Positions 1-4,888 of a DNA stretch of 5,651 bases are shown piece by piece. Source of the stretch: Clostridiales bacterium. Its GTDB lineage: Bacteria; Bacillota; Clostridia; Oscillospirales; Acutalibacteraceae. A program made the translations under genes and the position numbers. Position 1 is the stretch's first letter. The number at the start of each line of letters is the position of its first letter. The stretch lies in contig JAHZES010000008.1 of NCBI GenBank assembly GCA_019421725.1, positions 4,719-10,369 of the forward strand. The letters run 5' to 3'. Below the pieces are notes generated by a model that made no database searches, was not told the origin of the DNA, and was given only the letters and a program-made list of their open reading frames with translations.

Positions 1-666
1 ATTCAGCTGAATGCCCAAGCCGATCGTCGGGTTCTTAACGGTCGCGACCTTCTGCTTCAGGCTGCTGCTCATTTTGACCTTGAGCTCAACGTTATAGCCT
101 ACGGAGGTCTGTTTCAGCGCCGCCGTAAATTCGCCGGTAAATGCGCGGCCATCTGTCATTACATACGGATTCAGATTACCGCTGCCGCCGGTGTAATAGG
201 CATCTCCGCTTCTCTTGGCGATAAAGTTGGTCTGGATTCTTCCCTGCTCACCCGCAACAGGCTCGCGCGTACCGGGAAGATAATCCGTTTCCGCCGTGTT
301 GAGGAGATCGATGTAGAAATTGACGCCTTCCACGTCCCGAAGAATTGTCTCGTTCTTTTCGTTATACTTCGGGGTCGGGTCGTTGACCTCTACCAGAACA
401 TACATATACTCGCTGTCAAACAAGGCGTATGCTGTAGCGGTCGCGTAATCGTCCCCTGTAACATACTCTTCTTTAATGCCCTGATCGATCAAAATAGGGG
501 TTGCGGCGCTGTAAGCGTCCTCTTTATCCCCGTCCACGCTGGGCGCGGTTTTGGTGTAAGTCATGCTTTGTGTGGATGCTTGAACCGAGGGGGCTGCTAT
601 GGCAACAGAAACTGCCGAAAAGACAATAAGGACAGACAATAAAATTGCCAGTATCTTCTTTTTCAC
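1..666 (-). CDS. Secreted CBM9-like carbohydrate-binding protein (3' end cut by window edge)
   Basis: Open frame of 222 codons running off the left edge, so the C-terminus is missing. The N-terminus is a Sec signal peptide: basic VKKK, a hydrophobic core to about residue 24, then AIA-A or VQA-S as possible cleavage sites, with no lipobox. The rest resembles the CBM9 family of sugar-binding beta-sandwich domains seen in xylanases and surface glycan proteins: TAPSVDGDKEDAY (about 40-52), ALFDSEYMYVLVEVNDPTP (81-99), VEGVNFYIDLLNT (112-124), GYNVELKVKM (190-199) and IGLGIQLN at the break. It probably binds polysaccharide outside the cell; a catalytic domain could follow beyond the window. The GTG start at 666 is preferred because AAAGGG lies 12 nt upstream. 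An in-frame ATG at 678 is the alternative, but that AAAGGG directly abuts it and leaves no spacer. It lies 140 nt downstream of the solute-binding protein gene, on the same strand, with no clear promoter of its own, so it is probably expressed by read-through. Confidence 0.8.
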   Translation of the reverse strand, partial: MKKKILAILLSVLIVFSAVSVAIAAPSVQASTQSMTYTKTAPSVDGDKEDAYSAATPILIDQGIKEEYVTGDDYATATAYALFDSEYMYVLVEVNDPTPKYNEKNETILRDVEGVNFYIDLLNTAETDYLPGTREPVAGEQGRIQTNFIAKRSGDAYYTGGSGNLNPYVMTDGRAFTGEFTAALKQTSVGYNVELKVKMSSSLKQKVATVKNPTIGLGIQLN

Positions 667-707
667 TGTGTCAGTCATCCCTTTCTCTGCATTCAGACTG
701 AATTTTT

Positions 708-751
708 AAAAACTGGAGACTCCTTTGAAAAAAGACAAAAGACGTCTCCAG
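708..751 (-). terminator. Intercistronic intrinsic terminator or attenuator
   Basis: On the minus strand a perfect 8-bp stem CTGGAGAC/GTCTCCAG (744-751 with 713-720) is extended inside by a second stem CTTTTG/CAAAGG (one G-T wobble) across a small internal loop. It is followed directly by TTTTT (712-708). This is a good intrinsic-terminator shape with a short U-tract. It lies after the solute-binding protein gene and before the CBM9-like gene, which has no visible promoter, so partial termination that lowers downstream expression seems likely. An mRNA 3'-end stabiliser is the other possibility. Confidence 0.7.
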
Positions 752-767
752 CTTGCATGTGTCGTCA

Positions 768-801
768 GATCACATTACCTGCGTTACCGCACCGCGTGAT
801 C
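768..801 (-). other. RNA hairpin with GNRA-type tetraloop after the solute-binding protein gene
   Basis: Six nucleotides after the TAA stop, the minus strand can form GATCAC/GTGATC (6 bp, outer) and TGCG-GTAA-CGCA (4 bp closed by a GUAA tetraloop, GNRA class), separated by an unpaired 4/6-nt internal loop. No U-run follows, so it is not itself a terminator. It sits just ahead of the stronger hairpin at 708-751. A role in stabilising the upstream mRNA is possible but inferred only from position and shape. Confidence 0.4.
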
Positions 802-806
802 CTTCA

Positions 807-2483
807 TTATTTGCCGTAGTTGAAATAACGGTCTGCACAAGCCTGATAAACCTTAAGCAGTTCATCCATGCCGCCGTCCTTCAACGGTTTGATAACCAGA
901 GTATCCCAATCCTTGTCGATGTCGATCTCGCCCTTGTAGATCTTAACGGCGATCTCACGGGAAAGCGCTTTGTAAGCGGATTCATACTTCACAAGGGTAT
1001 CGTTCTCTTCTGCGGTGGGAACAGCCATATAGGCCTTCATGTTGTCGACAACCGTATCCGGATAATCGATAACTTCCTTCTGAGCATCGCCCTTTTCCTT
1101 GGTAATGGTAGCGATTTCATTTTCCATGTCGGAGAAGCGGAGAACCGGGAACACCTGGCCCCAGATGTTATCGCCTATGCACTTGCCGGAGAGGGAAGCA
1201 GCTTCCCAGTTAGCGCCGGTCGCGTCGCCGATGAGAATCTTAATGCCGTCGCGCACTTCATAGGTTACGCCTTCGATACCCCATGCGTTCAAATCTTCGA
1301 ACTTGTCGCTGTAGATAACATCCAGGAAAATGGAAGCGGCTTTTTTGTCCTTCAGGTTCTTGGTGAACGCAGCATGACGCCAGTCGGTCAGCTGAGGCGG
1401 CTCAATGTTGCTGAACGGCTTTACGCCTTCGGTGCCCTGAATCGGCATCAGACTCACATAGTTCGCGGGCTCTGCGCCTTCCTGAACATTGACTTCCGGA
1501 TCAAGCCAGCCCTGCATGCAGTAGGAGCTGAGAGAAGCAGCCTGGTTGTTTGCGTTTGCAGCGTCTGTAACAGCACCGTCGCAGGCAATGTAGTCAACGC
1601 TGGTCAGGCCGTCTTTCAGCAGGCTCTGGATATACTTGAAGTAAGCCTTTACGCCGGGCTGCTCCCAAGTGGAGATAACCTTTCCGTCGCTGGTGGAAAG
1701 ACCGAAACGATCGTTGGGCAGGCCGAACCACTGCGGAATACCGGAGGAGAAGTCTTTCCAAGCGGCAACATAATATTCATCCTTCTGTCCGTTGCCGTTC
1801 AGGTCTTTTTCCTGGCAGGCCTTCAGATAGTTGGTGAAGTCATCCAGCGTCTTGGGCACTTCGATGCCGAGCTTCTGCACCCAGTCGTAGCGAATCAAAA
1901 CGTTGGTGCAGGTGGAAGCCAGCTTGCCGTTGTAATAGGTTTCCTGAATAGCCGGCATCCAGTACATTTTTCCGTCGGTGTAGGAAGCCTTCTTATAAGC
2001 CTGGGGATATTTCTCCAGGAATGCCTTCGCGGTTCCGTCACCGTTTTCGATCAGATCGTTAACCGGGAGGAAGGTGCCGTTTTCAATGCAGGAAATCAGC
2101 GTCGCGTCATCCGCGCCGGAGAGGCTGATGTATTCCGCCAGGTCAGACGCGCTGGCAAGGCTTGTGGAGAGCACTGTTTCGTACTGGTCTGTCTGAATAA
2201 TGTCAAACTCGATCTCAAGTCCCTTGGACTGGAAGATCTTGTTCAGCTCCTGCCATACCAGATATTTGTCGCGATCTGCAAAGTGGCAGTACGTGTTGTC
2301 GGATTCCCGAACCATTGCTTTAAACGTGTGCTTTTCAGTTGAGGGGGTTTCGGATCCTGCTGCCGATCCAGTAGAGGTGACATCTCCGCCGGAAGAAGCA
2401 GGGGTTTTGGCGCAGCCGGCAGCCATTGTGGTAAACAATGCGGCAGCCAGAGCAATCGCCAGTGTTTTTTTCAAACCTTTCAT
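807..2483 (-). CDS. Extracellular solute-binding lipoprotein of a carbohydrate ABC importer (LplA/YtcQ type)
   Basis: A 558-residue protein of the long oligosaccharide-binding class (family 1 solute-binding proteins). It is exported, lipid-anchored, captures a sugar ligand and hands it to the two permeases encoded just upstream. The N-terminus MKGLKKTLAI, a hydrophobic core and MAAGC form a lipoprotein signal with Cys24 as the lipidated residue, followed by a Ser/Gly/Thr-rich linker to about residue 50. Family marks are the loop DLNGNGQKDE at 227-236 (acidic/Asn-rich, calcium-site-like), IRYDWVQKLGIEVPKTLDDF at 197-216, NAWGIEGVTYEV at 399-410 and the C-terminal GGMDELLKVYQACADRYFNY at 537-556. 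The start at 2483 is chosen because GGAGGA lies 7 nt upstream and the signal peptide begins there. A longer in-frame reading to 2585 would overlap the preceding gene and bury the signal peptide. Ligand unknown; the family assignment is secure. Confidence 0.95.
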   Translation of the reverse strand: MKGLKKTLAIALAAALFTTMAAGCAKTPASSGGDVTSTGSAAGSETPSTEKHTFKAMVRESDNTYCHFADRDKYLVWQELNKIFQSKGLEIEFDIIQTDQYETVLSTSLASASDLAEYISLSGADDATLISCIENGTFLPVNDLIENGDGTAKAFLEKYPQAYKKASYTDGKMYWMPAIQETYYNGKLASTCTNVLIRYDWVQKLGIEVPKTLDDFTNYLKACQEKDLNGNGQKDEYYVAAWKDFSSGIPQWFGLPNDRFGLSTSDGKVISTWEQPGVKAYFKYIQSLLKDGLTSVDYIACDGAVTDAANANNQAASLSSYCMQGWLDPEVNVQEGAEPANYVSLMPIQGTEGVKPFSNIEPPQLTDWRHAAFTKNLKDKKAASIFLDVIYSDKFEDLNAWGIEGVTYEVRDGIKILIGDATGANWEAASLSGKCIGDNIWGQVFPVLRFSDMENEIATITKEKGDAQKEVIDYPDTVVDNMKAYMAVPTAEENDTLVKYESAYKALSREIAVKIYKGEIDIDKDWDTLVIKPLKDGGMDELLKVYQACADRYFNYGK

Positions 2484-2490
2484 CGATCGT

Positions 2491-2496
2491 TCCTCC
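2491..2496 (-). promoter_or_regulatory. Ribosome binding site fixing the solute-binding protein start
   Basis: GGAGGA on the minus strand, 7 nt before the ATG at 2483. It decides between this start and an upstream in-frame ATG at 2585, which would overlap the permease gene. Confidence 0.85.
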
Positions 2497-2510
2497 AAAT
2501 TTTTAAATTT

Positions 2511-2539
2511 ATTGTAAAGCATCTGCTTTCCAATACCAA
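2511..2539 (-). promoter_or_regulatory. Possible internal promoter for the solute-binding protein gene
   Basis: Minus-strand TTGGTA (2539-2534, 4 of 6 to the -35 consensus), a 17-bp spacer and TACAAT (2516-2511, 5 of 6 to the -10 consensus). It lies in the 73-bp gap before the solute-binding protein gene. An internal promoter would let the binding protein be made in excess over the permeases, as is often needed. The predicted start near 2504 would leave only about 8 nt before the ribosome site, which weakens the case. Confidence 0.35.
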
Positions 2540-2546
2540 ATTGTGC

Positions 2547-2562
2547 GGCTGATCCATCAGCC
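2547..2562 (-). repeat. Short inverted repeat across the stop codon of the second permease gene
   Basis: GGCTGAT and ATCAGCC separated by 2 nt form a compact hairpin (about 6 bp with a 4-nt loop). It includes the TGA stop at 2559-2557 and overlaps the 10-bp palindrome CCCTTAAGGG at 2561-2570. There is no U-tract, so it is not a terminator. It could influence mRNA stability between permease and binding-protein segments, or be incidental. Confidence 0.35.
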
Positions 2563-3474
2563 CTTAAGGGAGCCCAGCATAACACCTTTTACAAAGTATT
2601 TCTGGAAAAACGGGTACGTAAAAATAACGGGCAGGGTGGTGAAGATAATCATTGCATACTGCAGGCTCAAATTCGCCAGCCTTGTTTTGGCCAAAAGCTC
2701 CATCTCCTGCTTGGTGCTCGGTTTGTCAAGCTTTTGCGTCATTGCAACCAGCACGCGGCGCAGATAAAGCTGCAGCGGCTGCAGATTCACATCCTTCAAA
2801 TAGACCATTGCGGTAAACCATCCGTTCCAAACCATCACGATGGTGTAAATTGCAACTACTGCGAGGATTGGCTTCGCCAACGGCAAATAAATTTTGAACA
2901 GGATCTGATAGCAGCTCGCGCCGTCTATTTTTGCCGCTTCGCGCATCGTCTCCGGAATGGAAAGGAAATAGGTCCGCGTCAGTATAATATACCAGATGCT
3001 GTAGGAATGCGGAATAATCATCGCCCAAACATTGTTGTACAGACCGAACATTTTCATGACCATGAAGGAAGGGATCAGACCGCCGCTGAAATACATCGGA
3101 ATCAGCAGGAAAATGGTCGCTGCCCTTTTGCCGATCAGATTGGGAGAAGCAAGCGGAAACGCCGCCAGCACACAGGTCAAAAGCATGAACGTGGTGGACA
3201 CCAGCACGTAGAAGATCGTCATGCCGTAGGCGCGCCACATTTCCGGTTTTGCAATGATGACCTTGTAGGCGTTAAACTGCAGGCCGATCGGGTAAAAATA
3301 CACCTTCAGTCCGCTGACCGCCGCGGGGCTGCTGACAGACATGCACAGCACATAATACATCGGGTAAATACAAATCAGGGCTGCTAAAATTGCAAGGATG
3401 TAAAGAACAACGGTCCAAACGGGGTTTCCTTCTCGGATCCTCCCCTTATGTTTAAGTTCCATCGCTGCTGCCAT
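2557..3474 (-). CDS. Carbohydrate ABC transporter permease, LplC/YtcP type (MalG-like half)
   Basis: A 305-residue inner-membrane permease, normal length for the family, forming a heterodimer with the product of the gene just upstream to pass an oligosaccharide across the membrane. Hydrophobic segments are visible near 19-45, 82-107, 118-140, 148-170, 202-222 and 270-288, consistent with six helices. The ATPase-coupling EAA loop is clear: REAAKIDGASCYQ (178-190), then FKIYLPLAKP (193-202), with E179, A180, A181, G185, L197 and P198. The C-terminus YPFFQKYFVKGVMLGSLKG is a hallmark of the LplC/YtcP group. The ATG at 3474 has AAAGGAGG 10 nt upstream. The gap to the preceding gene is only 15 bp and its ribosome site abuts that gene's stop, so the two are surely co-transcribed and perhaps translationally coupled. 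Substrate not determinable from sequence. Confidence 0.95.
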   Translation of the reverse strand: MAAAMELKHKGRIREGNPVWTVVLYILAILAALICIYPMYYVLCMSVSSPAAVSGLKVYFYPIGLQFNAYKVIIAKPEMWRAYGMTIFYVLVSTTFMLLTCVLAAFPLASPNLIGKRAATIFLLIPMYFSGGLIPSFMVMKMFGLYNNVWAMIIPHSYSIWYIILTRTYFLSIPETMREAAKIDGASCYQILFKIYLPLAKPILAVVAIYTIVMVWNGWFTAMVYLKDVNLQPLQLYLRRVLVAMTQKLDKPSTKQEMELLAKTRLANLSLQYAMIIFTTLPVIFTYPFFQKYFVKGVMLGSLKG

Positions 3475-3489
3475 TCACTTTTTCCTCCT

Positions 3490-4455
3490 TTAAAACATAC
3501 CGTAACTTGTAAGCTTGTTGCTGATCTTGTTTGCAAGGAACAGCAGGCAGAAATTGATCGTCGTTGAAAACAGGTTAATGGCCGAACCAAGGCTGTATTG
3601 GCCGCTTCCGCCGCCATCCGCGCCGAGACCCACACGATAGACATAGGTTCCGATTACGTCTGATTTGGAATACGTTGCTTCGTTGTACAGCAGGAGGATC
3701 ATATCCGTATTGGAAGCGATCATGCCTCCGATCGCCATAATGAGCAGGATCGCTATCGTCGGCAAAATGCTCGGCAGCGTGATGTACCACATCTGCTTCA
3801 GCCGGGAAGCGCCGTCAAGCCGCGCGGATTCATACAGCTGTGGGTCAATTCCGGAAATAGCTGACAGATAAAGAATGCTATCAAAACCAAAAGAGATCCA
3901 GATGTTCGTCAGAATGTAAATGGTATCGAAATACTTCGGCTCATTAATAAAAGAGGTTCTCGTTCCTCCGAAGAGCGTGTAGAGACTATTGATCAGACCG
4001 TCGGTACGCAGGAACGAGAGCACCATGCCGGCAACAACGACCGTAGAAATGAAATGCGGCAGGTAGCTCGCTGTCTGCACAAATTTTTTGAACCGTATGT
4101 GGCGCACCTCGTTAAGCAGCAACGCAAATGCGATCGGCACCCAAAAACCGAACAACAAATTTTTGAGACTCAAGCGGATCGTATTGCCGAACAATCTGGG
4201 GAACAGGGAGCTTCCGACAAATTCTTTAAAATGCTTCAGGCCTACCCACTGAACGTCTCCCCAGAAGAACCCGTTGCCCGGCTGATAATCCTGAAACGCA
4301 ATTACAATACCAAACAAAGGAAAGTATGAGAAACACAGGATAATTGCGATAACCGGAAGCATCAAAGCGTAAAGCTCTATGCTTTCCTGTATTACCGCTT
4401 TGGAATGCCTGCGTTTTTTCTTGATCACCGCCGTTGATCTTGCCGCCTTTTCCAC
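3490..4455 (-). CDS. Carbohydrate ABC transporter permease, LplB type (MalF-like half)
   Basis: A 321-residue membrane protein, first gene of the transporter operon. The basic cytoplasmic start (IKKKRRHSK at 11-19) precedes about six hydrophobic segments near 28-52, 93-114, 132-150, 178-201, 228-248 and 294-311. Family signatures include FPLFGIVIAFQDYQPG at 45-60 followed by WVGLKHFKEF at 70-79. The EAA coupling loop is YESARLDGASRLKQ (208-221), then WYITLPSILP (223-232), with E209, A211, G215, L227 and P228; Ser replaces the usual second residue of EAA, which is common in this subgroup. The start is taken as GTG at 4455, with AAGGAG 11 nt upstream. Extending in frame to ATG 4527 would add 24 residues rich in Cys and Phe and encode them across the leader hairpin, so it is rejected. 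No ATPase gene is adjacent in the window; a shared MsmX-type ATPase is inferred. Confidence 0.94.
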   Translation of the reverse strand: MEKAARSTAVIKKKRRHSKAVIQESIELYALMLPVIAIILCFSYFPLFGIVIAFQDYQPGNGFFWGDVQWVGLKHFKEFVGSSLFPRLFGNTIRLSLKNLLFGFWVPIAFALLLNEVRHIRFKKFVQTASYLPHFISTVVVAGMVLSFLRTDGLINSLYTLFGGTRTSFINEPKYFDTIYILTNIWISFGFDSILYLSAISGIDPQLYESARLDGASRLKQMWYITLPSILPTIAILLIMAIGGMIASNTDMILLLYNEATYSKSDVIGTYVYRVGLGADGGGSGQYSLGSAINLFSTTINFCLLFLANKISNKLTSYGMF

Positions 4456-4466
4456 GTTTGAACCAA

Positions 4467-4472
4467 CTCCTT
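4467..4472 (-). promoter_or_regulatory. Ribosome binding site fixing the GTG start of the first permease
   Basis: AAGGAG on the minus strand inside an A-rich run, 11 nt before the GTG at 4455. It is the only plausible ribosome site for this gene and argues for the GTG over the in-frame ATG at 4527. Confidence 0.7.
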
Positions 4473-4493
4473 TTTTAGAATAACAATTGAGAG

Positions 4494-4538
4494 AAAAAAA
4501 CCGGCACGATTCCATAAAGAGCTGCATCAGGGTCGTGC
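4494..4538 (-). terminator. Leader hairpin with U7 tract: possible attenuator
   Basis: In the predicted untranslated leader, GCACGA (4538-4533) can pair with TCGTGC (4509-4504) around a 23-nt loop. CGG and then TTTTTTT (4500-4494) follow on the minus strand. The stem is only 6 bp and the loop is large, so the structure is marginal as an intrinsic terminator. Its position, about 40 nt after the likely transcription start and about 50 nt before the first start codon, is where an attenuator would sit. Confidence 0.3.
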
Positions 4539-4587
4539 ATTCTAAACAAACAAAGCTTCCAATCGGTTTTCCCTTTTGTGTGGTTTA

Positions 4588-4617
4588 ATTATACAGAAAT
4601 AATAGCACCAATTTCAA
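4588..4617 (-). promoter_or_regulatory. Main promoter of the transporter operon (sigma-A type)
   Basis: On the minus strand TTGAAA (4617-4612, 4 of 6 to the -35 consensus), an 18-bp spacer and a perfect TATAAT (4593-4588). Upstream DNA is AT-rich. The predicted transcription start is near 4581, giving a leader of about 125 nt before the GTG of the first permease. It is the best promoter in the window and follows the terminator of the preceding gene. Confidence 0.75.
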
Positions 4618-4730
4618 TATACAATTTTACATCCAATAAGTTATTTTTTATTGATGATGCTTATCTCAGCAAATTATTCTTTAAAGAAACGGCATTCTGC
4701 CTTGATTTTTTGAGCGCGAACCGCAAAAAA

Positions 4731-4760
4731 AGTATACTGAAAAAATTGTGTCTCCTGCAA
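4731..4760 (-). promoter_or_regulatory. Weaker upstream promoter candidate
   Basis: Minus-strand TTGCAG (4760-4755, 3 of 6), an 18-bp spacer and TATACT (4736-4731, 5 of 6). It points towards the transporter operon from 143 bp upstream of the main promoter. A partly symmetric element lies directly over its predicted start site. The poor -35 keeps confidence low. Confidence 0.3.
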
Positions 4761-4776
4761 AGATTGTATGTTAAAT

Positions 4777-4809
4777 CAAAAATTGTAACTCTGAAACAAA
4801 CAATTTTTG
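4777..4809. repeat. 10-bp perfect inverted repeat, possible operator
   Basis: CAAAAATTGT (4777-4786) and ACAATTTTTG (4800-4809) are perfect inverted copies separated by 13 bp. A further AAAAATTGT lies at 4741-4749 and a related ACAATTTTA at 4621-4629. The right arm overlaps a 10-bp palindrome TTTGCGCAAA (4806-4815). The setting upstream of the operon promoters suggests regulator binding, but AT-rich DNA produces such repeats by chance. Confidence 0.35.
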
Positions 4810-4823
4810 CGCAAATCCTGTAC

Positions 4824-4872
4824 AAAAAAATCCGGTACAGCGCTGCTTTTTAAGCATTTCAGTACCGGATTT
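4824..4872 (-). terminator. Strong intrinsic terminator of the upstream gene
   Basis: A perfect 11-bp stem AAATCCGGTAC/GTACCGGATTT (4872-4862 with 4838-4828) closes a 23-nt loop that itself contains the small hairpin TGCTT/AAGCA. On the minus strand the right arm runs into an uninterrupted U7 tract (4830-4824). It begins 17 nt after the TAA of the gene ending at 4889, so it should separate that transcript from the transporter operon. Confidence 0.9.
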
Positions 4873-4888
4873 CAATTTTACATCTTTT

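Larger units (their letters stand above)
4456..4888. other. Gene-free regulatory interval between two minus-strand genes
   Basis: This 433-bp, AT-rich stretch contains no credible gene. From the right it holds the terminator of the upstream gene, an inverted-repeat cluster, a weak promoter candidate, a partly symmetric GC-core element (4705-4730), a perfect 12-bp palindrome TTCTTTAAAGAA (4677-4688), the main operon promoter and a structured leader. A 91-codon plus-strand reading frame crosses it (4578-4853), but it starts at a GTG without a ribosome site and overlaps both promoter and terminator. Confidence 0.7.

Noticed and set aside
679..760. A dedicated promoter for the CBM9-like gene (TTGTCT with a downstream TTAAAA)
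   Set aside because: The hexamers do not fall at acceptable spacing and overlap the hairpin; no better pair was found.
753..2342. A 529-codon plus-strand open frame opposite the solute-binding protein gene
   Set aside because: It lies antisense to a gene with clear family signatures, has no ribosome site, and its translation shows no recognisable domain. Its openness follows from the codon bias of the real gene.
2484..2585. An N-terminal extension of the solute-binding protein by 34 residues
   Set aside because: It would overlap the preceding gene and hide the lipoprotein signal, while a strong GGAGGA site precedes the ATG at 2483.
2734..3387. A 217-codon plus-strand open frame opposite the second permease gene
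   Set aside because: The translation is rich in His, Gln and Arg with no domain character, and it is a complement of membrane-protein codons.
4456..4527. An N-terminal extension of the first permease by 24 residues
   Set aside because: It lacks a ribosome site and would be encoded across the leader hairpin and U-tract; the GTG at 4455 has AAGGAG at usable spacing.
4561..4580. A catabolite-control (cre) site in AAAACCGATTGGA just after the main promoter
   Set aside because: Against the cre consensus it has about four mismatches, including conserved outer positions.
4578..4853. A 91-codon plus-strand frame in the regulatory interval
   Set aside because: It starts at a GTG without a ribosome site, overlaps the operon promoter and the terminator, and its composition simply reflects AT-rich DNA.
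708..4872. The same 23-nt distance between stem arms in three hairpins (708-751, 4494-4538, 4824-4872)
   Set aside because: The loop sequences and nested pairings are unrelated, so the equal length is most simply coincidence.
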